Source: an uncultured Tateyamaria sp. (lineage in GTDB: Bacteria; Pseudomonadota; Alphaproteobacteria; Rhodobacterales; Rhodobacteraceae). Taken from it: a DNA stretch of 64,000 bases. Under the pieces are notes generated by a model. That model did not search any database and was not told the DNA's origin. It saw only the letters and a program-made list of their open reading frames with translations. A program made the position numbers and the translations under genes. Where the stretch lies: NCBI RefSeq assembly GCF_947503415.1, contig NZ_CANNDS010000001.1:1336501-1400500 (forward strand), given 5' to 3'. Each line of letters starts with the position of its first letter. Position 1 is the first letter of the stretch. This document shows positions 52,696 through 61,091 of the stretch, one piece after another.

Positions 52696-53384
52696 CCCAG
52701 CGCCGCCTCGACCCGTTTCATGTAGTCGACCAGCATCACGTCCTGCTGCACCCGGCGTGACAGGGCCGTTCCGCCCGGTGTCGACGCCATGGCCCCGAGC
52801 ATCGCAGCCACACTCGCGTCAGCAGCACTTGGCTGTGCACCGAACAGGAATGGGCCATGCCACAAACGGTCTGTGATGGCTTGCAGGTCGGGTTCAATCC
52901 GCTCCAACCGCTCTCCGGCGGTCAGCCGCCCCAGCCCTTGCGCATCCATGCCGCGCAACAATACACGCCGGATGCCGCGCGTGATGAATTTACGCAGAAA
53001 GGCGGGTATCGCGGCGAAATATGTGTCTCTGACAAGGGGCCAAACGGCTTTGTCACCCCAGCGATCCATGACCACGTGGAAGTACATGTGTTCCTCTGCC
53101 ATGCGGATAAATGCACGGGATGTGGCCCGATCCAGATCGCTCAGCCCTTGATCGAAATGCGCGCCCCGTTCTTCCAGCCATGACCGGATATTGTCGCTGT
53201 CCCCGATGATTTCGTCCTCGACCCACAGCGCGGGCAGCTTACCCTTGGGCCAGTTGCGCGGATCGGCGGTGTCCTTGCGCTGCCACGGCAGGCCCGACAG
53301 GTTCAGAAGGTACAGCGCCTTGACGCAGAACGGACTGCCGCTGGCCTGACCAAAGGCGGGAGGGTAAGTCACAAGTGTCAGCAT
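52692..53384 (-). CDS. Glutathione S-transferase family protein (metaxin/FAX-like)
   Basis: A 230-residue GST-like protein preceded by GAGGAG 6 nt before the ATG. The N-terminal thioredoxin fold has SGSPFCVKALYLL and KGKLPAL (cis-Pro), and DSDNIRSWLEERG binds the thiol in the FAX/metaxin-like subgroup; the C-terminal helices include a GPFLFGAQPSAADASVAAML block. It is divergent from a YafY-type regulator across an 85-nt gap with a palindrome, so it is the probable target of that regulator. Substrate unknown. Confidence 0.88.
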   Translation of the reverse strand: MLTLVTYPPAFGQASGSPFCVKALYLLNLSGLPWQRKDTADPRNWPKGKLPALWVEDEIIGDSDNIRSWLEERGAHFDQGLSDLDRATSRAFIRMAEEHMYFHVVMDRWGDKAVWPLVRDTYFAAIPAFLRKFITRGIRRVLLRGMDAQGLGRLTAGERLERIEPDLQAITDRLWHGPFLFGAQPSAADASVAAMLGAMASTPGGTALSRRVQQDVMLVDYMKRVEAALG

Positions 53385-53429
53385 CTTTCACTCCTCAAGT
53401 TGAAATTCTGAGGATGAGATATCGAGACA

Positions 53430-53450
53430 TGCTGTCAGAAACTGGCAGCA
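53430..53450. promoter_or_regulatory. Candidate operator of the YafY/WYL regulator
   Basis: The arms TGCTGTCAG (53430-53438) and CTGGCAGCA (53442-53450) form an inverted repeat (8 of 9 pairs) around AAA. It lies 46 nt before the GST start and 20 nt before the regulator start, so a protein bound there could control both. Confidence 0.6.
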
Positions 53451-53469
53451 CATGTGATATGAAGAGTGC

Positions 53470-54189
53470 ATGACCAGAACACATCGCCTTTTCCAGTTGA
53501 TGCAGACCCTGCGCCGTCTGACGCCGCCCATTACGGCCCAATCACTTGCACACGAAATGGATGTGTCCCTGCGCACGATCTATCGCGACATTGATGAACT
53601 GCGGGGGCTTGGGGCCGTGATTGATGGCGAAGCCGGGTTTGGCTTTACCTTGATCGAAGATGCGTCCTTGCCGCCCTTGGGGTTCGAAAATGACGAGTTG
53701 GAGGCGCTGGTTCTTGGCCTGCGCGATGTCGCGGTGATTGCGGACCCGGCGTTGGCCAAGGCGGCGACCTCAGCGCTGGCCAAGATACAGGCGCGCGTGC
53801 CGCCGAAACAGGCGCACCGATTGAAACATGCGGTGCTGGATGCGCGCCGATATTGGCGCCCCGACCCACCACGGATTGACGTGGGCACCTTGCGCCAAGC
53901 GGCATGGGATGAGGTGAGCGTGCATTTCGCCTATCAGGACGCCAAGGGCGATCAGACGGTGCGGACGGTCAAGCCACTTGGCATTGTGTATATGGAAAAC
54001 ACCAACGTGTTGCTGGCCTGGTGCCATCTGCGCGAAGACTTCCGGGTGTTCCGCCTGGACCGTATGGATGATCTTGAAATCACGGATCAGAGCTTTCGAC
54101 CGCACCGTGTGTCCCTGCTGCGCGATCACCTTGCCCGGATCCGGGCCGAAGTGCACGAAGTGGCAAAGGACCGCGCTCATTTCGACTGA
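53470..54189 (+). CDS. YafY-family (HTH-11/WYL) transcriptional regulator
   Basis: A 239-residue regulator. The N-terminal winged helix reads MTRTHRLFQLMQTLRRL...ITAQSLAHEMDVSLRTIYRDIDEL, residues 1-45; the middle and C-terminal part is a WYL domain (VKPLGIVYMENTNVLLAWCHLREDFRVFRLDRM, in parts). WYL domains bind nucleic acid or small ligands. Genes of this type frequently sit next to GST or glyoxalase genes and regulate them. It is divergent from a GST and 20 nt from a palindrome. Autoregulation is likely. Confidence 0.9.
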   Translation: MTRTHRLFQLMQTLRRLTPPITAQSLAHEMDVSLRTIYRDIDELRGLGAVIDGEAGFGFTLIEDASLPPLGFENDELEALVLGLRDVAVIADPALAKAATSALAKIQARVPPKQAHRLKHAVLDARRYWRPDPPRIDVGTLRQAAWDEVSVHFAYQDAKGDQTVRTVKPLGIVYMENTNVLLAWCHLREDFRVFRLDRMDDLEITDQSFRPHRVSLLRDHLARIRAEVHEVAKDRAHFD

Positions 54190-54257
54190 TCCCTTTGTTG
54201 AGATGCGAATTGTTGCTACATTGGAAACAACGCGAAACAAGCGACCATGAGGCACAT

Positions 54258-55613
54258 ATGCGGTGGGCAGTCACCCTGAGCGCGACGAGCAGCGCCATTT
54301 TCCTTGCGGGAACGGCTTTGGCACAGCCTGTTCCATCTTCCATTCGACCGGAGTTGCGGCCCGTGACCGAGACGGTGAGCCGGGCAGAGACCCTGCTGCC
54401 TGTGGTCGTCGCCAACACGACCGTGGCCCGTCCACAAGCGCGCCCGGCAGTCTTGGCAAGCCAGGCATCGGTGCCGGCTGAGGACAGTAAGGCGAATGCG
54501 GGGTTTCAGCGCTGGATTGATGGGTTTCGGGGGCGGGCGTTGTCTGCGGGTATCAACAGCGCCACCTTTGACCGGGCGTTCCAAGGTGTGCGTTACGACC
54601 CGGATGTGATCAAGCGGGATCGCAACCAGTCCGAATTTACCAAGACAATCTGGGAATATCTGGACAGTGCCGCCTCGGACAGCCGGGTCAGCAACGGCAA
54701 GGACGCGCTGCGCGCGCATGACCGCGTGCTGACGGCGATTGAGGCGAAGTACGGTGTCGAGAAAGAGGTCGTGGTGGCCGTCTGGGGGCTGGAAAGCAAC
54801 TACGGCACGTTCCGCGGCAAGAACGATGTGGTGCGCAGCCTTGCGACGCTGGCCTATGACGGGCGGCGTGGTGAATTCTTTGAGGGGCAACTGGTTGCTG
54901 CCTTGCGTATCCTGCAAAGCGGCGACACCAGCCCGCGCAACATGACCGGATCATGGGCCGGGGCGATGGGGCATACGCAATTCATTCCGACGTCCTATCT
55001 GGACTATGCCGTCGATTTCACCGGCGACGGCAAGCGCGACATCTGGTCGGATGATCCCACGGATGCGCTGGCCTCTACGGCGGCCTATCTGTCACGCTTC
55101 GGATGGACCAAAGGGCAGCCTTGGGGTGTTGAGGTGCGGCTGCCGGGCGGCTTTGATTATGCGACAGCCAATCGGAAGGTGACCCGCAGCCCCGGACAAT
55201 GGGCGAATTTGGGTGTTGTCGGTGTCGATGGAAAACCTGTCCCGAACCATGGGGCCGCGTCGATCCTGTTGCCTGCGGGCGGGCAGGGGGCCGCCTTCAT
55301 GATCTTCAAGAATTTCGAAGTGATCGAGCGGTACAATGCAGCGGATGCCTATGTCATTGGCGTGGGCCATTTGAGTGACCGGATCGGTGGGGGCGCTGCG
55401 TTTCAAGCGGAGTGGCCACGTGGCGATCGGGCTTTGACGTTCTCGGAACGTCAGGAAATGCAGCGGCGTTTGACGGCGGCAGGGTTCAGCACGCAAGGCG
55501 TGGATGGCAAGATCGGACCCAAGACGCTGGAGGCGGTGCGGGCGTTTCAGCAGGCGCAGGGCCTGACCGCGGATGGGTATGCGTCGCTTAGCTTGCTCAA
55601 GCAGTTGCGCTGA
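54258..55613 (+). CDS. MltB-family lytic murein transglycosylase
   Basis: A 451-residue exported enzyme that cleaves peptidoglycan glycan strands to anhydromuropeptides. The start at 54258 (MRWAVTLSATSS) gives a signal peptide ending TALAQ. The SLT_2 domain (about 85-380) has the catalytic Glu in VWGLESNYGTFRG and the block GSWAGAMGHTQFIPTSYLDYA; a C-terminal peptidoglycan-binding domain (about 390-450, RLTAAGFSTQGVDGKIGPKT) follows. No lipobox Cys, so soluble periplasmic rather than a lipoprotein. Confidence 0.94.
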   Translation: MRWAVTLSATSSAIFLAGTALAQPVPSSIRPELRPVTETVSRAETLLPVVVANTTVARPQARPAVLASQASVPAEDSKANAGFQRWIDGFRGRALSAGINSATFDRAFQGVRYDPDVIKRDRNQSEFTKTIWEYLDSAASDSRVSNGKDALRAHDRVLTAIEAKYGVEKEVVVAVWGLESNYGTFRGKNDVVRSLATLAYDGRRGEFFEGQLVAALRILQSGDTSPRNMTGSWAGAMGHTQFIPTSYLDYAVDFTGDGKRDIWSDDPTDALASTAAYLSRFGWTKGQPWGVEVRLPGGFDYATANRKVTRSPGQWANLGVVGVDGKPVPNHGAASILLPAGGQGAAFMIFKNFEVIERYNAADAYVIGVGHLSDRIGGGAAFQAEWPRGDRALTFSERQEMQRRLTAAGFSTQGVDGKIGPKTLEAVRAFQQAQGLTADGYASLSLLKQLR

Positions 55614-55650
55614 TCAAAAAGGCGCCTGACGGCGACGCGATTTGTCGTGA

Positions 55651-55701
55651 TGAGGGGCGCTGCCCCTCAAACTCCCCGGGATATTTTTGGCCGAAAGAAG
55701 G
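55651..55701 (+). repeat. Intergenic hairpin-plus-core element, copy 2
   Basis: TGAGGGGC (55651-55658) pairs with GCCCCTCA (55662-55669), then CTCCCCGGGATATTTTTGGC and CGAAAGAAGG. It lies between the lytic transglycosylase stop and the convergent permease stop, where a terminator would be expected. Confidence 0.82.
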
Positions 55702-55703
55702 TG

Positions 55704-56588
55704 CTAGCCGGGGCTCATGCCGCGCAGGCGTTCGCTGCGGCGGCGGAGCAGTTCCACGGTCGTCAGGAGCGCGATTGAGATCACCACTAGGATCGTGGCG
55801 ACCGCCAGGATCGTTGGGCTGATCTGTTCGCGCAGACCGATGAACATTTGCCAGGGTAGGGTTTTCTGACTGGCGGAACCGACAAACAGAACCACGACCA
55901 CTTCGTCAAAGCTGGTGATGAACGCGAAGAGGCCACCCGAGATCACACCGGGCAGGATCAGGGGCATCTGCACGCGGAAGAAGGTTGTCACTGGGCCTGC
56001 GCCCATGTTGGCAGCCGCGCGCGTGAGTGAGCGGTCAAAGCCCACCAGTGTCGCTGTGACCGTGATAATCACGAACGGGATGCCCAGGACAGCGTGGGCC
56101 AGCACCACTTTGACGTAGCCGACGAACCCCTTGTCGAGGCCCAGCGTGCTTTCCATCCAGTTGCCAAGCTGGGCGTAGAAGAAGAACATGCCCGTGGCCG
56201 AGATGATCAGCGGCACGATCATGGGCGAGATCAGGATCGCCATGATTGTCCCTTTGAACGGGACGTGGCTCTGGCTGAGGCCGATGGCGGCGAGGGTGCC
56301 GAGGCTGACCGAGATGATCGTCGCCAAAGGGGCAATGATCAGTGAGTTTTTCAGGGCCAGCTGCCATTGTGGGTTGGTGAAGAAGTCGCGGTAGTGTTTG
56401 AGCGAGTAGCCTTCAGGATCCAGCCGCAGCATTTCCGGCGTGAAGGTAAAGAAATCCTGCGCGTTGAACGACAGCGGCATGACCACGACGATGGGCGCCA
56501 CGAGGAAGAAGAAGATCAGCCCGCAGATCACCCGAAAGCTGTAGTACCAGATGCGCTGACCCAGCGTGGCATATGGAGGAAGGCCCAT
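55704..56588 (-). CDS. Polyamine-type ABC transporter permease (PotC-like)
   Basis: A 294-residue inner-membrane permease with six helices. The EAA-type loop is AAANMGAGPVTTFFRVQMPLILPGVISG. Length and order match PotC/PotI. It is the last gene of a potA-potD-DUF1330-potB-potC operon, 5 nt after potB. Substrate is most likely a polyamine such as putrescine or spermidine, supported by the nearby SpuC-like transaminase but not proven. Confidence 0.93.
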   Translation of the reverse strand: MGLPPYATLGQRIWYYSFRVICGLIFFFLVAPIVVVMPLSFNAQDFFTFTPEMLRLDPEGYSLKHYRDFFTNPQWQLALKNSLIIAPLATIISVSLGTLAAIGLSQSHVPFKGTIMAILISPMIVPLIISATGMFFFYAQLGNWMESTLGLDKGFVGYVKVVLAHAVLGIPFVIITVTATLVGFDRSLTRAAANMGAGPVTTFFRVQMPLILPGVISGGLFAFITSFDEVVVVLFVGSASQKTLPWQMFIGLREQISPTILAVATILVVISIALLTTVELLRRRSERLRGMSPG

Positions 56589-56593
56589 GATCG

Positions 56594-58231
56594 TTACCCC
56601 AGCTTGACGTTGTCGATGCCTACGATCTTGTCATAGGCCCAATACAGAACCAGCACGGCGGCCAGCAGGATGGTGCCAAGTGCAGCCGCAAGGCCCCAGT
56701 TCAGCGATGACGAGATGTGGTAGGCGATCCGGTTCGAGATGAAGACACCTTTGGTGCCGCCCACGATTTCCGGTGTGATGTAGTAACCGATGGACAGGAT
56801 GAAGACGAGGATACTGCCCGCCCCGATGCCCGGCACCGATTGCGGGAAGTAGACACGCCAGAAGGCTGTCCAGTTGGTGGCCCCGAGGCTTTTGGCCGCC
56901 CGCAGGTAGCTGGGCGGGATGGTCTGCATCACCGAATACATCGGCAGGATCATGAACGGCAGCAGGATATGCGTCATGGCGACGATCGTGCCGAACTGGT
57001 TGTTGATCATGATCAGGCGGCCATCATCGGCAACCAGACCGACCCAGACAAGCACGTCGTTGATGACACCCTGTTGCTGCAGCATGACCTTCCACGCGGA
57101 TGTGCGCACCAGCAGCGATGTCCAGAACGGCAGCAACACAAGGATCAGGAGCACGTTGGCCTTGCGCATCGGCAGGTTCGCCAGCAGCCACGCGATGGGG
57201 TAGCCAAGCGCGATACAAGAGAAGGTGATCAGCAACGACATCCAGATCGTGCGACCAAAGAGGGTCAGCAGGATCTGCTTTTCCTCTGGCTGCCAGGCGA
57301 TGCCTTCGGGCGTTTTCTGCGCGTCGATGGCATTCAGGAAATAGCCGGGTGTGTAGGTGCCGGCATGGGTCTGGATCGTTTGCCACGGCTCAAGCGTGGC
57401 CCAGTCCTCGTCCATATCGGCGAATTCCCTGGTGAAATTCGGGACGGTCAGGTTGGCCTGCTGGGCGGTGCGCAGCATGTCGGCCATGGGGCCGGAGTAG
57501 CCTGACAAGTCAGCGGTCTGCAGGTCGGTAACAAGGGCGGGGGCCACAGCCTCCCACGGGTCACGCTCTGCCGGGTCGCGATTGTCCTGCGTGGCCACAT
57601 AGACGGCCCACGCCGTGTATTCACGGGCGGCAAGCGGCAGGAGCGCCGCGGCTTGCGCATCCGGTGCAAAGTTGATGTCCGCACTTGCGTCACTACCGCT
57701 CAGTCGTGCGACGCGTCCGCGCTGTTCGGACAACAGCGCCTGATCTGCATCGCCGCTGGCATTGAACAGCGCATACCACGTTGCGCCATCGTCCCACGCC
57801 TTGTCGAGGTCTTCGAGCGGTTCGTAGGAGATGTCGGCGACGTCATCCATGCGCCGCCCGGACTGACGGAAAAGCGATGAGACGCCTGTTGTCTCGTAGT
57901 TCAGGCGGGTGCCAAGGCGGGTGTGCCGCTTGGCTTCGGCCGCGATGAACATGTCGTAGAACATCGCCTCGAACGTCGCATCGGAGGGCAGGTCGGTGCC
58001 GGTCGCGTCCCAATCCGCCAACGCCTCGACCGTGTAGGGAAGCGTGTTGGCGACGATCTCGTTCTCGACCGAGCGGAACAGCATCGAGGCGATGGGAACG
58101 ATGAACGTGATCAGGACGAACAGCAGCAGCGGTGCAATCAAGGCCAGCGCGCGCAGCTTTTGGCGACGCAGGGCGCGGGCCAAGCTGCGTTTGAGCGGTG
58201 TGCCGTCAGCGGCCAGCATTGCTTCAGCCAT
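56594..58231 (-). CDS. Polyamine-type ABC permease (PotB-like) with large periplasmic insertion
   Basis: A 545-residue permease, almost double the about 280 residues of PotB. TM1 is at about 28-52; the next helix starts near residue 327 (TIWMSLLITFSCIALGYPIAWLL). The roughly 270 residues between are hydrophilic, acidic and alpha-helical, with repeated Asp/Ala-rich stretches and no family I recognise. The rest is a normal permease with the EAA loop RAAKSLGATNWTAFWRVYFPQS. The insertion should face the periplasm, where it could touch the binding protein. Frame is continuous, so not a fusion artefact of sequencing. Confidence 0.93.
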   Translation of the reverse strand: MAEAMLAADGTPLKRSLARALRRQKLRALALIAPLLLFVLITFIVPIASMLFRSVENEIVANTLPYTVEALADWDATGTDLPSDATFEAMFYDMFIAAEAKRHTRLGTRLNYETTGVSSLFRQSGRRMDDVADISYEPLEDLDKAWDDGATWYALFNASGDADQALLSEQRGRVARLSGSDASADINFAPDAQAAALLPLAAREYTAWAVYVATQDNRDPAERDPWEAVAPALVTDLQTADLSGYSGPMADMLRTAQQANLTVPNFTREFADMDEDWATLEPWQTIQTHAGTYTPGYFLNAIDAQKTPEGIAWQPEEKQILLTLFGRTIWMSLLITFSCIALGYPIAWLLANLPMRKANVLLILVLLPFWTSLLVRTSAWKVMLQQQGVINDVLVWVGLVADDGRLIMINNQFGTIVAMTHILLPFMILPMYSVMQTIPPSYLRAAKSLGATNWTAFWRVYFPQSVPGIGAGSILVFILSIGYYITPEIVGGTKGVFISNRIAYHISSSLNWGLAAALGTILLAAVLVLYWAYDKIVGIDNVKLG

Positions 58232-58234
58232 GGA

Positions 58235-58522
58235 TCAGGCTCCTTTCGCGACGACGATCATGGATGTCGCGGTGCGATGGCGGATCTTCATGACCTCTTG
58301 GTATTCGGGGTCGTTATATGCGGCCAGGGCGGCCTCGTAGGTGGGAAATTCAAAGACGACATGGCGGGAAAACTCCGGCCCTTCCATCGACTGCGCATCG
58401 CCGCCGCGGACCAGCGGCACGGCGCCGTGGGACAGCAGGATCGGCGTGTCCTTTTCGACATACTCTTTGTACGCCTCGGGATCGTTCACGGTGATGTGGC
58501 CGATGATGTAGCCTTTGGGCAT
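58235..58522 (-). CDS. DUF1330-domain protein
   Basis: A 95-residue dimeric ferredoxin-like fold protein (MPKGYIIGHITVNDPEAYKEYVEKDTP, then EFPTYEAALAAYNDPEYQEVMKIRHRTA in parts). DUF1330 proteins have no established reaction. It is embedded in a transporter operon, 3 nt before potB, and preceded by two hairpins that separate it from potD. It could be a small enzyme or sensor acting on the imported compound. Confidence 0.9.
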   Translation of the reverse strand: MPKGYIIGHITVNDPEAYKEYVEKDTPILLSHGAVPLVRGGDAQSMEGPEFSRHVVFEFPTYEAALAAYNDPEYQEVMKIRHRTATSMIVVAKGA

Positions 58523-58543
58523 GGTCGTTCCCTTCTGTGGGGC

Positions 58544-58602
58544 AAGGCGGGGGACACCCCCGCCTTACGATTGTTTTGCGGCAGGGCGGAGTGAACTCCG
58601 CC
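58544..58602 (-). other. Two tandem hairpins between the binding-protein gene and DUF1330
   Basis: AAGGCGGGGG (58544-58553) pairs with CCCCCGCCTT (58557-58566), and GGCGGAGT (58585-58592) pairs with ACTCCGCC (58595-58602). Both stems are perfect. They sit in the intercistronic gap just after the binding-protein stop and lack U-runs, a position where such hairpins protect upstream mRNA and give excess binding protein. Confidence 0.75.
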
Positions 58603-58610
58603 TTACCTGC

Positions 58611-59720
58611 TTACTGTGCCAACCACGCCTGGAATTTGGCGTCGATGTCGTCGCGGTAGTCGGCCCAGAACTCGTAATTATAAAGGAACGTGTTCTGCGC
58701 GTTGTCGGGATCGGTTGGCATATGTGGTGCCATGTCGATGCCCAGTTCCGCGTGTTGACCGACCAGCGGTGCGGACGATGCACGTGCCGGACCGTAGCTG
58801 ATGTACTTGGCCTGATCCGCCAGACGCTGCGTGTCCGTGGCGAACTTGATGAAGTCGCGCGCACGCGCTTCACGCTCGGGGCTCAGACCCGTTGGGATGA
58901 TCCAACCGTCAAGATCGAACACCTGCGCGTCCCACAGCATGCCGATGGGCTGGTCCTGCTCTTCGATCGCGGCAAACAGGCGACCGTTGTAGGTCGACCC
59001 CATCACAACTTCGCCGTCAGCCAGCAGTTGCGGTGTGTCAGCACCGGCAGACCACCAGATCACGTCGTCCTTGATGGTGGCCAGCTTGTCCAGCGCCTGC
59101 TGTTGACCTTCATCGGTGGCCAGCACGTCATAGACGTCATCCTTGGCCACACCGTCACACAGCAGAGCCCATTCCATGTTGTTGATCGGACGCTTTTCCA
59201 GCGAACGCTTGCCGGGGTATGCGTCTGTGTCGAACACGGCGCACACGGATGTTGGGGCTGTGTCGCCAACCAGATCCGTGCGGTAACCGAACGTGGTCGA
59301 GTACACGATCTGCGGAATGAAGCAGTCGCTGACCAGCAGGTCACCAAAGTCGTCAGAGGCGGATGTACCATCGGGCGCTGCGGCCAGATCTTCGTCTGCG
59401 TCGATTTCCAGCGCCAAACCTTCGTCGCACAGGCGGATCGCGTCTGCGGCCACAACGTCAACGACGTCCCATGTGACGCTGCCCGCTTCGTTCATCGCGC
59501 GCAGTTTCGCCACGGCCTCGGCCGAGCTTTCGTCCCATACGGCTGTCACGCCGGGATTGTCGGCAAGGTAGGGTTCGACATACGCCTTTTGCTGGCTGTT
59601 CTGGTATGCGCCGCCCCAGCTGACAAGGGTCATGTCGGATGCCATGTGGCCATCTGCGAATGCCGTACCCGACGCAAGCGTCAGGGCAGTGGTGGCAAGT
59701 AGGGTCTTGGTGAGTTTCAT
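58611..59720 (-). CDS. Polyamine-type ABC substrate-binding protein (PotD-like)
   Basis: A 369-residue periplasmic protein with a Sec signal (MKLTKTLLATTALTLASGTAFA, residues 1-22). The start has GGGAG 6 nt upstream. DMTLVSWGGAYQNSQQKAYVEPY and GSTYNGRLFAAIEEQDQPIGMLW are typical of the SBP_bac_8/PotD-like cluster (family COG0687). Ligand-binding residues cannot be confirmed by eye. It follows potA by 81 nt and is followed by two strong hairpins. Confidence 0.92.
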   Translation of the reverse strand: MKLTKTLLATTALTLASGTAFADGHMASDMTLVSWGGAYQNSQQKAYVEPYLADNPGVTAVWDESSAEAVAKLRAMNEAGSVTWDVVDVVAADAIRLCDEGLALEIDADEDLAAAPDGTSASDDFGDLLVSDCFIPQIVYSTTFGYRTDLVGDTAPTSVCAVFDTDAYPGKRSLEKRPINNMEWALLCDGVAKDDVYDVLATDEGQQQALDKLATIKDDVIWWSAGADTPQLLADGEVVMGSTYNGRLFAAIEEQDQPIGMLWDAQVFDLDGWIIPTGLSPEREARARDFIKFATDTQRLADQAKYISYGPARASSAPLVGQHAELGIDMAPHMPTDPDNAQNTFLYNYEFWADYRDDIDAKFQAWLAQ

Positions 59721-59801
59721 GAACTTACTCCCATTAGTAACGCCCGTTTGATATGTGCGAAGGCCGGACCACGGGCGTCGCCCAGGCCTTCTTCTCTTTG
59801 C

Positions 59802-60902
59802 TCAGGCGTCCAGCGCCCGGCAATCCTGTGGCAACCACCCGATCTCGATCTGGGTGCCCGGTGTCAGGCGGACCTGATCCGGGGCGTTGCGTGTCTTGAT
59901 GACAAAATCGTCGTTTCCGGCAACCCGCAGGCGGGTGCGGAAGATGTCGCCCATATAGATGAACTCCAGCACTTCGGCCCTGAGCGTGTGCACGTCGGGT
60001 TGCAGCCGTTCCTTGTTCATCTCGACCCGTTCCGGGCGGATGGAGACACGGGTGCGTTGCCCAACTTCGGACACGTTGACGGGCTTGGCGTCGATGATCT
60101 CACCGCCGTCCAGCGTGACCTCGCAACGGTCGCCATTGATCTTGCTGACAGTGCCCATGAGGGTGTTGTTTTCACCGATGAACTGCGCAACGAAGCTGTT
60201 TTGCGGCTCTTCATACAGCTCATCGGGGGGTGCCAATTGCTGGATCCGCCCATCATCGAAGACAGCGACGCGGTCCGACATGGTCAGGGCTTCGGTCTGG
60301 TCGTGGGTCACATAAACGGTCGTGATCCCCAGATCGTGGGCAAGGTTGGTGATCTCGAATTGCAGCGTTTCGCGCAGTTGTTTGTCCAGTGCGCCCAGCG
60401 GTTCGTCCATCAGAACCAGCTCAGGCTCAAAGACCAGCGCACGGGACAGCGCGATCCGCTGCTGTTGACCACCGGACAATTGCGCGGGGCGGCGCCCGGC
60501 AAAATCCTGCATCTGTACCATGCCAAGGGCACGCATGACTTTCTCTTCACGCTCGGACTTGCCGATCTTGCGAACCTCCAGAGGGAAGCTGAGGTTTTCG
60601 GCGACCGTCATGTGCGGGAACAGGGCATAATTCTGGAACACCATGCCGATGCCGCGTTTGTGCGGCGGGATGTTGTTTATGGGTCGGCCGTCCAGCTTGA
60701 TCTCGCCATGCGTGGCCGTCTCAAAACCTGCCAGCATCATCAGGCAGGTTGTCTTGCCGGACCCTGATGGCCCGAGCATCGTGAGAAACTCGCCCTTCGG
60801 CATAGAGAGGTTGAGGTCTTTGACGACGAGGATCTCGCCATCATAACTTTTCTGCACGCGTTCGAATTCGACGAACGCCTGGTCGGTCGCAGTGTCGGCC
60901 AA
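59802..60902 (-). CDS. Polyamine-type ABC transporter ATPase (PotA-like)
   Basis: A 366-residue ATPase: Walker A GPSGSGKTT, signature LSGGQQQRIALARA-type (LSGGQQQRIALSRAL), Walker B LVLMDEPLGALD, and a C-terminal TOBE domain (about 270-360). I favour the TTG at 60902 because GGGGAG lies 7 nt upstream and the length then equals PotA; a TTG at 60983 adds a Gln/Pro-rich leader. It is the first gene of the transporter operon. Confidence 0.93.
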   Translation of the reverse strand: MADTATDQAFVEFERVQKSYDGEILVVKDLNLSMPKGEFLTMLGPSGSGKTTCLMMLAGFETATHGEIKLDGRPINNIPPHKRGIGMVFQNYALFPHMTVAENLSFPLEVRKIGKSEREEKVMRALGMVQMQDFAGRRPAQLSGGQQQRIALSRALVFEPELVLMDEPLGALDKQLRETLQFEITNLAHDLGITTVYVTHDQTEALTMSDRVAVFDDGRIQQLAPPDELYEEPQNSFVAQFIGENNTLMGTVSKINGDRCEVTLDGGEIIDAKPVNVSEVGQRTRVSIRPERVEMNKERLQPDVHTLRAEVLEFIYMGDIFRTRLRVAGNDDFVIKTRNAPDQVRLTPGTQIEIGWLPQDCRALDA

Positions 60903-61091
60903 ATCTGGCTCCCCGTTATCTTGGCGGTCTGACGCCGCCGCTTGGCGCAAACTAAACCGAGGTGGCCCAGGCAATGCAACCAACTATGACGTAAAACCGG
61001 GTTTGATAGCGCAATCCGGTCGGAATCACTGCACTGTTGTGCGTTTTCGGGCAATGTTCCCGCAGTGTTGAAACGATGGGACGTGGGAATC

